Source: Acetobacter pasteurianus subsp. pasteurianus LMG 1262 = NBRC 106471
Lineage (GTDB): Bacteria; Pseudomonadota; Alphaproteobacteria; Acetobacterales; Acetobacteraceae
Length of the DNA stretch: 64,000 nt
Direction: 5' to 3'
NCBI RefSeq assembly: GCF_000285275.1
Contig: NZ_CADO01000001.1
Location: forward strand, 1 to 64,000
Shown here: positions 17,839-27,548 of the stretch, piece by piece
Position numbering within the stretch: position 1 is the stretch's first letter
Layout of the letters: the number at the start of each line of letters is the position of its first letter
Made by a program: the position numbers and the translations under genes
The notes under the pieces: model-generated
The model's input: only the letters and a program-made list of their open reading frames with translations
Told to the model about the DNA's origin: nothing
Databases searched by the model: none

Positions 17839-18930
17839 TTAAATCTGCCTTGCCAAATGCCGAAAGATGGCATCGCCATTTTCAAAAAACTTTTCCTTGC
17901 TGAACTTTTCCAACACAAATTGTCTGGCATTCTGACCAACTTCAGAAAGCTTTTCTGGCTGGGCAAGAACTGCTGCCAATGTATCTGCCAGCATAACTGG
18001 GTCTTCGGGTTGCACTTTCCAACCGGTTACGTTTTCCACAATAGACCGATCCATCTCCCCCACATCACTACCAATTACAGGTAAGCCTGCCTGCATGGCC
18101 TCATGCATAGCAATGCAGAATCCTTCCCGCCGAGATGGCTGAAGATAAAGATGCTGGGTGTGCAAAAAATCCTGAGATGAAGATGCAAAACCTGAAAAAC
18201 GAATATTCGTCAGCTTTAATTCTTTTACCATCTGCTCAAGGTGGGCGCGTTCTTGCCCCTCACCGGCTACCGTCACTTCAAACGCTGGCAAGGATGTGTA
18301 GGCCTGAAGGCGTTTAAGAGCTGTGCATAGAATATCGTATCCCTTGGCAATATGCAGCCGCCCAAGTGAACCTGCGCGAATCAGTTCTCCCGGCTTCCAA
18401 GGCTCTGCTGGCTGAATATCTGGCAAAGCCTGAAAAACCGGCCAAGACATAACTTTATTTGCAGGAAGGTTAAGACGTTCACACGTAATCTCTGCCACGC
18501 ATTCCGAATCACACACCCACAGTTTTGAAAAAGATTTGGCGGCCCGTAAAAGGCGGATATTCCCCGGCTTCAGAAACGCGTTGTGCTGCCAGCTGATAAC
18601 CGGCACCCTCAAACTACGCCCAACCTGCTGCCCAACAAGAGTAGAACGGGTTAAGGATGTCCAAATCTGGGTAGGCTGCCACGCTGCCAGCTTACGGCGC
18701 AGCCATAAATAGGCCTGAAGGTGATCACTTTCTCCACCTTCTCTAATGTGTATGTCCAACCCTGCCGCCAATAGTGCAGGCTCTGCGCGCCTATCCCGCG
18801 GGGTCAGCACAAATACGCCAACATCACACCCACGCGCCCGAAAAAAACCAGTAATGGAGGGCACCATGGCGCCCGTGCCGCCGCCTTCTAGCGAGTTAAT
18901 AACATATGCAATTTTTTTAGGGTACAGCAC
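17839..18930 (-). CDS. Glycosyltransferase family 4 (GT-B)
   Basis: About 363 residues. The N-terminus KKIAYVINSLEGGGTGAMVP is the GT4 acceptor-domain opening; the C-terminal donor domain has EGFCIAMHEAMQAGLPVIGS, the E-x7-E sugar-nucleotide motif. I prefer the GTG at 18930, preceded by AGGGG with suitable spacing; a longer reading begins at 18957. Likely adds a sugar to a lipid-linked or LPS glycan in the cytoplasm. Donor and acceptor cannot be told. It stands alone behind the terminator of the Gly-rich gene. Confidence 0.82.
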   Translation of the reverse strand: MLYPKKIAYVINSLEGGGTGAMVPSITGFFRARGCDVGVFVLTPRDRRAEPALLAAGLDIHIREGGESDHLQAYLWLRRKLAAWQPTQIWTSLTRSTLVGQQVGRSLRVPVISWQHNAFLKPGNIRLLRAAKSFSKLWVCDSECVAEITCERLNLPANKVMSWPVFQALPDIQPAEPWKPGELIRAGSLGRLHIAKGYDILCTALKRLQAYTSLPAFEVTVAGEGQERAHLEQMVKELKLTNIRFSGFASSSQDFLHTQHLYLQPSRREGFCIAMHEAMQAGLPVIGSDVGEMDRSIVENVTGWKVQPEDPVMLADTLAAVLAQPEKLSEVGQNARQFVLEKFSKEKFFENGDAIFRHLARQI

Positions 18931-19011
18931 GCCATCAGCCCCTGCGCAGAGAAACAATAAAACCCATCTGTTCAGAACTGATCAGGTAAGCAAAAAACCG
19001 TTTCCAGTAAA

Positions 19012-19048
19012 AAGGCAGCATCCTTCAAACTTTGAAAAATGCTGCCTT
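19012..19048 (-). terminator. Terminator of the Gly-rich lipoprotein gene
   Basis: AAGGCAGCAT (19012-19021) pairs perfectly with ATGCTGCCTT (19039-19048), with an inner TTCAAA/TTTGAA pairing. The minus strand continues as TTTTAC. Confidence 0.75.
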
Positions 19049-19055
19049 GGCAAGA

Positions 19056-19442
19056 TTATCGGTGACCACCGCCACCGGGGCCACCACCGCCAGGGCCTCC
19101 ATGACCGCCCGGACCGCCACCGCCTCCGGGATGACCACCGCCACCAGGACCACCACCTGGCGGACGACCACCACCTCCGCCGCCGGGGCGTGGGCCGGGG
19201 CCAAAGCCACCGGGGCCACCATGACCACCGGGACGCCCCCCAGGGCCAAAACCAGGCCGTGGGCGCGGGCCTCGGCCACCGCCGCCCCAAACGCCATAGC
19301 CATAGTAATCATCATATACGGGGCCGTATCCTGAATATCCGTAAGGATAATACAGGCCACCATCACCATAATAGGGGCCACCGCATGCGCTCAGGCTGCA
19401 CAGCAACCCCAGAGCGGACAGTTTTAACGCCAGTTTTTTCAC
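19056..19442 (-). CDS. Gly/Pro/Arg-rich low-complexity lipoprotein, unknown
   Basis: 128 residues. A lipoprotein signal (MKKLALKLSALGLLCSLSAC) has the lipobox LSAC. A Tyr/Gly-rich stretch follows (YYPYGYSGYGPVYDDYYGYG), then about 75 residues of Gly-Gly, Gly-Pro and Pro-Arg-Pro repeats with scattered His, ending GGGHR. Resembles no enzyme; probably an extended, flexible surface or periplasmic protein. It lies just downstream of tyrS, 21 bp from that gene's start side being the other end, and its own terminator follows. Long open frames on other strands here are by-products of GGN/CCN repeats. Confidence 0.7.
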   Translation of the reverse strand: MKKLALKLSALGLLCSLSACGGPYYGDGGLYYPYGYSGYGPVYDDYYGYGVWGGGGRGPRPRPGFGPGGRPGGHGGPGGFGPGPRPGGGGGGRPPGGGPGGGGHPGGGGGPGGHGGPGGGGPGGGGHR

Positions 19443-19463
19443 GGTAGCCTCCTTATCGGTCTA

Positions 19464-20732
19464 TCAGGCTGAAACCCCAACCTTCACCAGAACATGGTGT
19501 TTTTTGCCAGCAGAAAGTTTAATGGCGCCATCAACCATATCCTGCTGTGTGATCAGCTTATTTTCGTCCTGTATCACATCATTATTAAGGCGTGCCCCGC
19601 CGCCGCGTACCAAACGCCGGGCTTCTCCATTTGTTTTAACCAGTCCTGCTTCTGCAAACAGGCGAAAAACCGGAATACCAGCAGCCATATCTGCCTCTGC
19701 CACTTCATGCACAGGCAGATCTGCCGCAGCTACGCGGCCTTCTTCAAACGTCTGGCGGGCGGCTTCTGCCGCAGCCAGCGCTGCGTTGCGCCCATGGCAA
19801 AGAGCTGTGGCCTCTGTTGCCAGCACTTTTTTGGCTTCGTTAATTTCCGCACCCTGCAAAGCTTCCAGACGCGCACATTCTTCCAGCGGAAGTTCAGTAA
19901 ACAGCCGGAGAAAACGGCCAACATCTGCATCTTCCGTGTTGCGCCAGAACTGCCAGTAATCAAACACCGGCAAGCGTTTTTCAGAAAGCCACACAGCACC
20001 ATTCGCTGTCTTGCCCATTTTGGCACCAGATGATGTTGTGAGCAGCGGTGTGGTAAGCCCCATAACGCTTTTCTGATCTGTACGGCGCACCAGCTCCACG
20101 CCAGAAATAATGTTGCCCCATTGGTCTGACCCACCAAGCTGCAACACCACATTCATACGGCGGTTTAGTTCACGGAAATCATAGGATTGGAGAATGGAAT
20201 AGTTGAATTCCAGAAACGTCAGCCCCTGCTCACGTTCTAGGCGATTTTTCACGGAATCAAACGCCAGCATGCGATTGATGGAAAAATGCACGCCCACATC
20301 ACGCAGCAGATCAATATAGGCCAGCTTGTCCAGCCAATCTGCGTTATTCACAAGGGCGGCTTCAGATGCACCAGACCCAAAGGTGAGGAACTGGCGTAGG
20401 CAGCCTTCAATACCCGCCAGATTGGTCTGGATGATATCTTCCGTCATCAACCGCCGGGCTTCTTCCCGGAAGGATGGATCACCAATACGGGCTGTGCCAC
20501 CACCCACCAGCGCTATGGGCCGGTGGCCGTGTTTTTGCAGCAGCCGCAACATCATAATCTGGATAAGGCTGCCTACGTGCAGGCTATCTGCCGTAGGATC
20601 AAACCCAATATAGGCCGCCACGGATTTTTCTGCCATCAGCGCATCCAGCGCATCGGCATCCGTGCACTGGAAAATAAAGCCGCGTGCAGCGGCCTCCCGC
20701 ATGAAAGAACTCTTAAACCCGTTCTCGACCAT
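19464..20732 (-). CDS. tyrS: Tyrosine-tRNA ligase
   Basis: Class I aminoacyl-tRNA synthetase charging tRNA-Tyr, 422 residues, the usual TyrS length. The HIGH-type motif is in [17 protein letters not shown], the tyrosine pocket in [13 protein letters not shown], and the KMSKS motif is [11 protein letters not shown], a common TyrS variant. The C-terminal S4 RNA-binding domain includes [14 protein letters not shown]. Met11 (20702) is an alternative start close to the conserved [10 protein letters not shown]. Confidence 0.97.
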   Translation of the reverse strand: MVENGFKSSFMREAAARGFIFQCTDADALDALMAEKSVAAYIGFDPTADSLHVGSLIQIMMLRLLQKHGHRPIALVGGGTARIGDPSFREEARRLMTEDIIQTNLAGIEGCLRQFLTFGSGASEAALVNNADWLDKLAYIDLLRDVGVHFSINRMLAFDSVKNRLEREQGLTFLEFNYSILQSYDFRELNRRMNVVLQLGGSDQWGNIISGVELVRRTDQKSVMGLTTPLLTTSSGAKMGKTANGAVWLSEKRLPVFDYWQFWRNTEDADVGRFLRLFTELPLEECARLEALQGAEINEAKKVLATEATALCHGRNAALAAAEAARQTFEEGRVAAADLPVHEVAEADMAAGIPVFRLFAEAGLVKTNGEARRLVRGGGARLNNDVIQDENKLITQQDMVDGAIKLSAGKKHHVLVKVGVSA

Positions 20733-20851
20733 TTATCCTGTCCCTTCTCTCCGGCCCCTGTCTGCAGGGCAGAACCAGCAGACAGACGCTCTAGCATGAG
20801 AGAGCAGAGAACAGAAACACTCAGCCCAACAGCATTTGGCGGAAAAAAGCC

Positions 20852-22318
20852 TTAAGCTGTACCGCCCACGGTCAGTCCGGTCATTTTAAGGGCGGGCTGG
20901 CCCACCCCAACTGGCACGCCCTGCCCTGCTTTACCGCAAGTGCCAATACCGGGGTCTAGTTCCAGATTACCACCAATCATGGAAACCTGCGTCATGGCCT
21001 CTGCCCCGCTTCCAATCAGAGTTGCACCTTTTACGGGGGCCGTTACGCGGCCATTTTCGATCAGATAGGCTTCGGATGCCGCAAACACGAACTTACCCGA
21101 GGTAATATCCACCTGCCCACCACCAAAGTGCACCGCATACAGGCCGCGCTTTACAGAAGAAATCATTTCCTCTGAGGTCGAAGACCCGGGCTGCATGATG
21201 GTGTTGGTCATACGCGGCAGTGGCATATGCGCGTATGACTGGCGGCGTCCGTTCCCCGTAGGTGCCATACCCATAAGGCGAGCATTCAGCCTGTCCTGCA
21301 GATACCCCTGCAAAATACCATCTTCAATCAACACGGTGCGGCCCGTGGGCGTGCCTTCGTCATCAATAGTCAGGCTCCCACGCCGATCGGGCAGAGACCC
21401 ATCATCCACTACCGTAACGCCGGGAGACGCCACACGCTTGCCAATACGCCCGGCAAATACAGAGGTGCCTTTGCGGTTGAAATCACCCTCTAGCCCGTGA
21501 CCAACTGCTTCATGCAGCAAAATGCCGGGCCAACCAGCGCCCAGCACAACCTCCATGGCACCGGCTGGCGCAGGCTGGGCTTCCAGCGCAACCAATGCCT
21601 GCCGCAAGGCTTCATCCACAGCGCCCTGCCATGTTTCTTCATTCAGCAGACGGTTGATCTCATACCGGCCACCCAGCCCGTAACTACCGCTTTCACGCTT
21701 GCCATCATGTTCCACCACAACAGATACATTCAGTCGCACCAGTGGGCGCAAATCTGCCGCCCGCGTGCCATCGGCCCGCATGATCTGCACCGCCTGCCAT
21801 TCCCCCGAAAGGGAGGCCATAACCTGCACCACGCGGCTATCTTTGCCACGTGCATAGGCATCTATTTTTGAAAGCAAGCCAGAGCGCGTTGCAAAATCAC
21901 TATCACCCAGTGGATTGGCATCTGTGTAAAGCCGCTGGTTAGTGGCGCGTGGTGGTGCGGCCATCCGGCCAGAGCGCCCTGCACGCACAGCACTTACGGC
22001 ATCTACGGCGCGTAGCAAGGAAGAACGGCTGAGTTCATCCGAATGCGCAAAACCCGTTTCTTCCCCCAATACAGCACGCAGGCCAAACCCACTGCTGGTA
22101 TTAAAGGATGCCGAACGGATAACACCATCATCTAGCGAAATGCCTTCGCTTTCTCTGTATTCCAGAAAAAGCTCACCATCCTCCATTCCGGCCAATGCCG
22201 TTTTTGTCAGCTTTTCCGCATCATCTTTATGCAGTTGCGCATCTGGACGATGAAAAAACAGCTGGTCCGTCACGGCGAGAGCACCCGGATGCTGAGAGGA
22301 AGAAGACATGCACGACAA
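20852..22318 (-). CDS. tldD: TldD family metalloprotease
   Basis: Zinc-dependent peptidase subunit that with TldE (PmbA) degrades or matures unfolded peptides; known partners include microcin precursors and antitoxins. 488 residues. The metal site is in GWPGILLHEAVGHGLEGDFN (HExxxH), with GGVYAVHFGGG-like region and TLIGSGAEAMTQVSMIG later. No tldE/pmbA gene is in the window. ATG 22309 is an alternative start. It is separated by about 115 bp from the upstream histidine phosphatase. Confidence 0.94.
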   Translation of the reverse strand: MSCMSSSSQHPGALAVTDQLFFHRPDAQLHKDDAEKLTKTALAGMEDGELFLEYRESEGISLDDGVIRSASFNTSSGFGLRAVLGEETGFAHSDELSRSSLLRAVDAVSAVRAGRSGRMAAPPRATNQRLYTDANPLGDSDFATRSGLLSKIDAYARGKDSRVVQVMASLSGEWQAVQIMRADGTRAADLRPLVRLNVSVVVEHDGKRESGSYGLGGRYEINRLLNEETWQGAVDEALRQALVALEAQPAPAGAMEVVLGAGWPGILLHEAVGHGLEGDFNRKGTSVFAGRIGKRVASPGVTVVDDGSLPDRRGSLTIDDEGTPTGRTVLIEDGILQGYLQDRLNARLMGMAPTGNGRRQSYAHMPLPRMTNTIMQPGSSTSEEMISSVKRGLYAVHFGGGQVDITSGKFVFAASEAYLIENGRVTAPVKGATLIGSGAEAMTQVSMIGGNLELDPGIGTCGKAGQGVPVGVGQPALKMTGLTVGGTA

Positions 22319-22434
22319 CCCTTCAGGAAGAAATGGCCATACCGTAATGGCTCATACACAAAACATAGGAAGTTAAACCGCCACGTAAACCCGGCATGGT
22401 GGGCTTTTGCGTAGTAAATTTGGCTGGACCCGGC

Positions 22435-23130
22435 TTATACGCCGGGCAATTCATTAACCGTTACAACGCGCCAGCCCACGTCCAAACGTTCCAGAATGGT
22501 CAGCGCCAGATTCTGCACGGAAAAATGAAGTGCTGTTTCCGCATGAATCCGCAAGGCATGAGCCAAAGCCGCACGCACCACACCGCCATGTGTTACCGCT
22601 ATAATATCTTGCTGCGCATATTTGTCTGCCAGCCTATCCAGCAAGCGGCCCACACGGGCGCAAACATCAATCATGCTTTCGCCTTCGGGCGGGCATTCCG
22701 TTGCCCCCACAGCCCAGAACGGATGCGGCGCAAGATTAAGATATTGCGGCAACTCCTCATAAGGTAGCCCCTGCCATGAGCCCAGATTCTGCTCGATCAG
22801 ATCTGGCTCCACTGTCAGCTTGGCAGGGCCATACCCCGCTTCCTGCACAGCTTGTGCTGTGCGTTGTGTGCGAGATAACGGGCTTACAAGCCAATGCGCA
22901 GGCTTGGGCAATCGTTCTGCCAGTGCCCGATACATTGGACGTTGCGCAATAAGGCTATCCGGGCACAAAGGCACATCCATTGCGCCGTACATGCACATAC
23001 GAGCATTTTCTTCCACCAATGCGTGGCGGATCAGCCAGAAGCGCGTAATACCCGGCGCCAATTTGGGGCCATCCAGAAAATGATCCTGAGATGAGGGTAA
23101 AACTTTGGGAAGGTCTCTTATTTCATTCAT
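22435..23130 (-). CDS. Histidine phosphatase superfamily protein
   Basis: About 231 residues from ATG 23130 (an in-frame TTG at 23166 is possible). The RHG-type core is FWLIRHALVEENAR (RHA rather than RHG; His is the phosphoacceptor); SRTQRTAQAV and EQNLGSWQGLPYEELP follow; the second His is in VTHGGVVRAAL. Family members dephosphorylate sugars, nucleotides, cofactors or proteins; alpha-ribazole phosphatase is the nearest named type by eye, but no cobalamin genes are near. It follows the PLP-fold gene by about 54 bp or less, in the same direction, so the two probably work together. Confidence 0.85.
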   Translation of the reverse strand: MNEIRDLPKVLPSSQDHFLDGPKLAPGITRFWLIRHALVEENARMCMYGAMDVPLCPDSLIAQRPMYRALAERLPKPAHWLVSPLSRTQRTAQAVQEAGYGPAKLTVEPDLIEQNLGSWQGLPYEELPQYLNLAPHPFWAVGATECPPEGESMIDVCARVGRLLDRLADKYAQQDIIAVTHGGVVRAALAHALRIHAETALHFSVQNLALTILERLDVGWRVVTVNELPGV

Positions 23131-23184
23131 AGAGTGTGTTGTGCGGCTAGCCAACCGACGACGCAAGAGCCGAAATCGCTGCCC

Positions 23185-25332
23185 CTACAATGCAACAGGA
23201 AGCAATGCTTCTGCCTCAACATTCACTATATTTTCTGGCTGAGCAGACGCTAGCTTGTCCTCCGCTTTCTGCAAAAACGGCCAATAACGCAGGATCAGGG
23301 AAACCTTTTGCAGTGCATCCTGCACATTTTGTATCTCTTGCTCCAGATACGTTTGATACGTCATGCCTTGAGGCATATCTGAGCCAGAAATATGGCGTGC
23401 GCTCACAGAAATTCTTAAAGCACCCGCCATTTGCCCCTTTACCCGCGCATAGGGCACGGCAACAGGCTGCCCAAGCTGATAACCTCTGGCCATAATCTGG
23501 TACGCGGTATCTGGGCAGCCAATCGGCAGATAGCCGGAAAGATCCTGTTTTAACCACACATGCAGTTGCCGACATTCCGCAAGATTTAAAACAGGGGTTA
23601 TGCCAGTGTTGCCCCCACCATTTACGAGAAAAGAAAAAATGGTTTGCTGCTGATCCCACGCATGGGGCAAAGCATCCCGCTTTACCAAGGTATCTGGCAA
23701 CAGTTCTATTGTTTCATCCTGTTCCAGAATATGGCGTATTCCACCCAGAAACTGCTCTAAACGGACAGTTTTTTCTGAAGCAGGTACATGGGAGAAACGC
23801 TCGATTTCCGCACAAGCGCCAATCCAGCGGAGCAAGAGCCCCAAATTAAACCCATTGTTTAAAGAAGCGGTTGCCTTACAGGCTGGCCACTCTGCCTGAT
23901 TGAAATAGGCCGCCAAACCCGAAGGCAACACAGCATGGTCCAACCGTTGCCGCCATGTTTCTGGCAATAAAAGCGCCCCACAAAAGGCTGGGCCCGTATA
24001 AAATTTGGACCCCGTAACCATAACTGCCCAGCCTTGCTGTAAATAGGCTTTTATACGTTCAGGCATCAGACGCGCCTGGCAAGCATCCACCACAACATCA
24101 ATCTGGCCCGGATATGTATGGCATAGGGCCTGCACCACCTGCATATCGGGAACAAGCTGGCCGGTTTTTGAAGTGTCCAGCAAATAGAGCAGCACACGTT
24201 GGCCGGCCTGAACCGCGTTGTGAATCTGCTGCTGGCAGATATGAAAAATATTTTGCCTGGAATTCAGCTCCCCATTTTCGGTGCGCAATGGGGCTGTTAC
24301 CAACTGCGTACCTGCAGGAAACCCAGCTATTTTTTCGCTTTTACGAACACGGAACCCCAGCGCAGTTGTGCTGGCAAAATGTCGTCCCTGCGTTGCCAAT
24401 GGCACACCGCTGCCTGTTTCTTCCACTCCAGCCAAAACCACACCGACTGCTGGATTAACGGCCAAAGAAAGAGCTAACGCGGCCAGTACGGAATCTGTGC
24501 CTGAGGGTGCTAAAATACAGTTATCGGCTTTTTCAACGCCGTAGTATTGCGCCAAAAAAGCCTTGATATCCCCTTCCAGCGCAAGCAACGGCTTTTCCGG
24601 GGGCTGCGCCAGCATGTCCCGCACCAGCTCCAACCGACATTGCTCGACAGCATTAAATGCATGCAAAGATGGAGATGATGCCGTGGAAGAAGAATACTGC
24701 CCGCCTGCTACAGAAGGACGATACGTGCACCCGTAACGATTCTGATGGGTTTGAGGGTCAAGGCCGAGTCTTTCATCTCCACCTTCTGCCATCAGCACAT
24801 CGGAAGATCCGAGATAGAGCCATACACGCTGCACCCACTGGCAAAAATTATCATCATTTTCTGTTTGACCAGCAAACCCCTGCTGATCGTTCACTGATGG
24901 CAATGCAGAAGAGAGGTGTTGTTGGCATACCCTCTGCAACCATTCCATATCAGGCAACCTATCTGCTGCCAGCATTTCAACCCATGCTTCGGGGCACTTC
25001 TCGATAGCTCCGCCAGAAGCCTTCCACCAACGCGCAGCGCTGCGTGCACACGCGACCCAAATACGATTTAAATATTTCTTCACATCATGCGCAGGCAGGC
25101 CATTCAGAAGAAAAGCCATTTCCAGCGCCATGCGCCCATAAAAAGAAACCGTCTCTTCATTTTCCAGAAACGGTTTCCCAAACACAGGCGTCCATATTCC
25201 ATTGTGCTGCTCACAAACAAATGGATTTGATTGCTCTGGTTTTCCAACAACAGGAGAGGAATTAGCCAGAAATGCCAGTTCCGGAACCATATGCACCCAC
25301 TGCATTGGATCTGTTTGGCGGGTTCCTGTCAT
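23185..25332 (-). CDS. PLP-dependent fold-type I protein with a large unknown N-terminal region
   Basis: 715 residues; not recognised as any named enzyme. The region from about 250 to 490 has the marks of a class V-like PLP enzyme: APSGTDSVLAALALSL (275-290, phosphate binding), VVVDACQAR with Asp417 for the pyridine nitrogen, and VTGSKFYTGPAFCGALLLP with Lys443 as the likely Schiff-base lysine. Residues 1-240 (rich in Trp and Cys, e.g. YLNRIWVACARSAARWWKAS) match nothing I know. An extra C-terminal region runs to 715. Kynureninase or desulfurase activity is possible but unproven. It is first in a unit with the histidine phosphatase. Confidence 0.65.
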   Translation of the reverse strand: MTGTRQTDPMQWVHMVPELAFLANSSPVVGKPEQSNPFVCEQHNGIWTPVFGKPFLENEETVSFYGRMALEMAFLLNGLPAHDVKKYLNRIWVACARSAARWWKASGGAIEKCPEAWVEMLAADRLPDMEWLQRVCQQHLSSALPSVNDQQGFAGQTENDDNFCQWVQRVWLYLGSSDVLMAEGGDERLGLDPQTHQNRYGCTYRPSVAGGQYSSSTASSPSLHAFNAVEQCRLELVRDMLAQPPEKPLLALEGDIKAFLAQYYGVEKADNCILAPSGTDSVLAALALSLAVNPAVGVVLAGVEETGSGVPLATQGRHFASTTALGFRVRKSEKIAGFPAGTQLVTAPLRTENGELNSRQNIFHICQQQIHNAVQAGQRVLLYLLDTSKTGQLVPDMQVVQALCHTYPGQIDVVVDACQARLMPERIKAYLQQGWAVMVTGSKFYTGPAFCGALLLPETWRQRLDHAVLPSGLAAYFNQAEWPACKATASLNNGFNLGLLLRWIGACAEIERFSHVPASEKTVRLEQFLGGIRHILEQDETIELLPDTLVKRDALPHAWDQQQTIFSFLVNGGGNTGITPVLNLAECRQLHVWLKQDLSGYLPIGCPDTAYQIMARGYQLGQPVAVPYARVKGQMAGALRISVSARHISGSDMPQGMTYQTYLEQEIQNVQDALQKVSLILRYWPFLQKAEDKLASAQPENIVNVEAEALLPVAL

Positions 25333-25478
25333 TGAATTAAAAACACCCTCATTTATAGAAGTTCTACCTCAATTAGACTGTGTATATTTTTGTCTAACGG
25401 GTGAGATATCCTTCTCTTTCCAGATTTGCATAGAAAAAACGTAAGAATGCTGGAGAATTGCTTTCTTCTCCCATATGA

Positions 25479-25496
25479 CTGATAAGCTGTTATCAG
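25479..25496. promoter_or_regulatory. Inverted repeat upstream of rfbB
   Basis: CTGATAA-GCTG-TTATCAG, perfect 7-bp arms, ends 37 bp before the rfbB ATG. Could be an operator or a leader hairpin. The rest of 25333-25533 is AT-rich and holds the divergent promoters. Confidence 0.35.
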
Positions 25497-25533
25497 GCAA
25501 TTATATCATTCTGGTCTTGAAGAACGACATAGC

Positions 25534-26592
25534 ATGCGCATCTTATTAACTGGTGGTTGTGGGTTTATCGGATCTGCCGTTATTCGCCACATCATACACA
25601 ATACCTCACATTCTGTCTTGAATGTTGACTGCATGACCTATGCAGCCTCCCCTGAGACAGTTGAAGATGCTCCGGAGAGCGAACGCTATACGTTCTCCCA
25701 GACCAACATCACAGATACACCTGCACTGGAAAAGCTGTTCAACAGCTTTAAACCAGATGCAGTTATGCATCTGGCAGCGGAAAGCCATGTTGATCGCTCC
25801 ATTGATGGACCGGGCGTCTTTATCCAGACAAATGTGGTGGGCACATACTCCATGCTGGAAGCTGCCCGCAAATACTGGATGGGGTTAGATAAGGAAGCGC
25901 AGCACGCCTTCCGCTTTCATCATATCTCTACGGATGAAGTTTTTGGCGCACTCGGCCCCAACGATCCGCCATTTACTGAAACAACACCGTATGACCCACG
26001 CAGCCCATATTCTGCCAGCAAAGCATCTTCCGACCATCTGGTTCGGGCTTGGTATCATACATTCGGACTGCCTACCTTTGTCACCAACACGACAAATAAT
26101 TACGGTATCTGGCATTTCCCTGAAAAACTGATCCCGCTGATCACCATCAACGCCATTGAGGGCAAAGAACTGCCCGTATATGGCAAGGGTGACAATGTGC
26201 GAGACTGGTTGTTTGTAGAAGACCACGCAGAAGCTCTGGTAAAAGCCGTTGAAAAAGGCAAACCGGGCGAAACCTACGCTATTGGTGCACGCCAACCGCG
26301 CACCAATTTGGAAGTTGTGCAGACAATCTGCCGCATTCTGGATGAGCTTTGCCCCGATGCAGCAGGCCCGCGTGAACGGCTGATCCGTTATGTAACAGAT
26401 CGCCCCGGCCATGATTTCCGTTACGAAATTGATCCTTCCCACGCCGAGCAGGCGTTGGACTGGAAAGCCAAGCATAATTTTGAAACCGGCATCCGCCGCA
26501 CTGTCCAGTGGTATCTGGACAACCGCACATGGTGGGAAAGCATTCGCGCCCGCCGCTATACTGGCCAGAGATTGGGAACCACTGCTCCATGA
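25534..26592 (+). CDS. rfbB: dTDP-glucose 4,6-dehydratase
   Basis: Second step of dTDP-L-rhamnose synthesis (352 residues). Extended-SDR features: NAD loop [10 protein letters not shown] at residues 7-16, catalytic STDEVFG (Thr133, Asp134, Glu135) and Tyr159-x3-Lys163 in [11 protein letters not shown]. RfbB opens the order rfbB-rfbA-rfbC-rfbD, which covers the whole pathway. It overlaps rfbA by four bases (ATGA). Confidence 0.97.
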   Translation: MRILLTGGCGFIGSAVIRHIIHNTSHSVLNVDCMTYAASPETVEDAPESERYTFSQTNITDTPALEKLFNSFKPDAVMHLAAESHVDRSIDGPGVFIQTNVVGTYSMLEAARKYWMGLDKEAQHAFRFHHISTDEVFGALGPNDPPFTETTPYDPRSPYSASKASSDHLVRAWYHTFGLPTFVTNTTNNYGIWHFPEKLIPLITINAIEGKELPVYGKGDNVRDWLFVEDHAEALVKAVEKGKPGETYAIGARQPRTNLEVVQTICRILDELCPDAAGPRERLIRYVTDRPGHDFRYEIDPSHAEQALDWKAKHNFETGIRRTVQWYLDNRTWWESIRARRYTGQRLGTTAP

Positions 26593-27500
26593 TTCACAAA
26601 CCTGCTACTCCTACCCCCATGAAGGGCATTCTGCTGGCTGGTGGATCTGGCACGCGGCTTTACCCCATGACACTGGCAGCCAGCAAACAGTTGCTGCCAG
26701 TTTATGATAAACCGATGGTTTACTATCCGCTTTCCACGCTAATGCTGGCAGGTATCAAGGATATTATGATCATCAGCACACCGCTGGATCTGCCGCAGTT
26801 CAAACGTCTGCTGGGAGATGGTTCTCAGTTTGGTGTGAACTTTGAATACCGTGTTCAGCCTTCGCCCGATGGTATCCCGCAGGCTTTTCTGATTGCTGAA
26901 GACTGGCTACAGGATTCACCGTGCGCATTGGCTCTGGGTGATAACCTGATTTTTGCAGATCACCTCAGTGCTTCCCTGCAGAAAGCAGCTGCACGCCCTC
27001 AAGGCGCTACTGTTTTTGCTTATCAGGTGCGTGACCCAGAACGTTATGGGGTTGTTTCCTTTGATGAAACAGACCGTGCCCTTGATATTGTGGAAAAGCC
27101 CACCAACCCACCTTCAAACTGGGCCGTAACTGGCCTGTATTTCTATGATAACCGTGTGCTGGATTTTGCCAAAAAGGTGAAACCTTCTGCCCGTGGTGAA
27201 CTGGAAATTACAGATCTGAACCGTTTTTACCTGGAAGAAGGTAACCTGCAGGTTGAGCGTCTGGGCCGTGGTTGTGCATGGTTGGATGCGGGTATTCCTG
27301 ACAGCCTGCTAGAAGCCAGCCAGTTTGTACATACCATTCAGGCACGGCAGGGAATGCTTGTAGGTTCCCCGGCAGAAGTGGCCTTCCGTATGGGGTATAT
27401 TTCTGCTGATCACCTTAAAGAACATGCCAAGCGCATGGGTAAAACAGAACTGGGGCGGGTGCTGTTTAACCTGGCTTCATCTGAAGGTGCAGGCCACTAA
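26589..27500 (+). CDS. rfbA: Glucose-1-phosphate thymidylyltransferase
   Basis: Makes dTDP-glucose from glucose-1-phosphate and dTTP, the first pathway step. 303 residues from ATG 26589, which overlaps the rfbB stop; Met at 26619 ([16 protein letters not shown]) is the family's usual first residue and an alternative start. The nucleotide-binding G-x-G-T-R loop is intact, followed by [20 protein letters not shown] and the metal-site Asp in [10 protein letters not shown] strong terminator begins within the last codons. Confidence 0.97.
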   Translation: MIHKPATPTPMKGILLAGGSGTRLYPMTLAASKQLLPVYDKPMVYYPLSTLMLAGIKDIMIISTPLDLPQFKRLLGDGSQFGVNFEYRVQPSPDGIPQAFLIAEDWLQDSPCALALGDNLIFADHLSASLQKAAARPQGATVFAYQVRDPERYGVVSFDETDRALDIVEKPTNPPSNWAVTGLYFYDNRVLDFAKKVKPSARGELEITDLNRFYLEEGNLQVERLGRGCAWLDAGIPDSLLEASQFVHTIQARQGMLVGSPAEVAFRMGYISADHLKEHAKRMGKTELGRVLFNLASSEGAGH

Positions 27501-27518
27501 GGCCTGCTTTTTCTTTTT
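27489..27518 (+). terminator. Intrinsic terminator overlapping the rfbA stop
   Basis: GCAGGCC-ACTAA-GGCCTGC followed by TTTTTCTTTTT. The 7-bp GC-rich stem and long U-tract are textbook quality, and the stop codon sits in the loop. It splits the rfb genes into rfbBA and rfbCD. Confidence 0.88.
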
Positions 27519-27548
27519 CCCCCATAGCAACGCAGGAGTTTTCCGCGC

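Noticed and set aside
18746-19447. Plus-strand His/Arg/Asp-rich frames over the Gly-rich gene
   Set aside because: They are reverse readings of GGN/CCN repeats; only the minus-strand frame has a lipoprotein signal.
22429-22446. CCCGGC/GCCGGG hairpin over the histidine phosphatase stop as a terminator
   Set aside because: The minus strand lacks a U-tract directly after the stem; evidence too weak to list.
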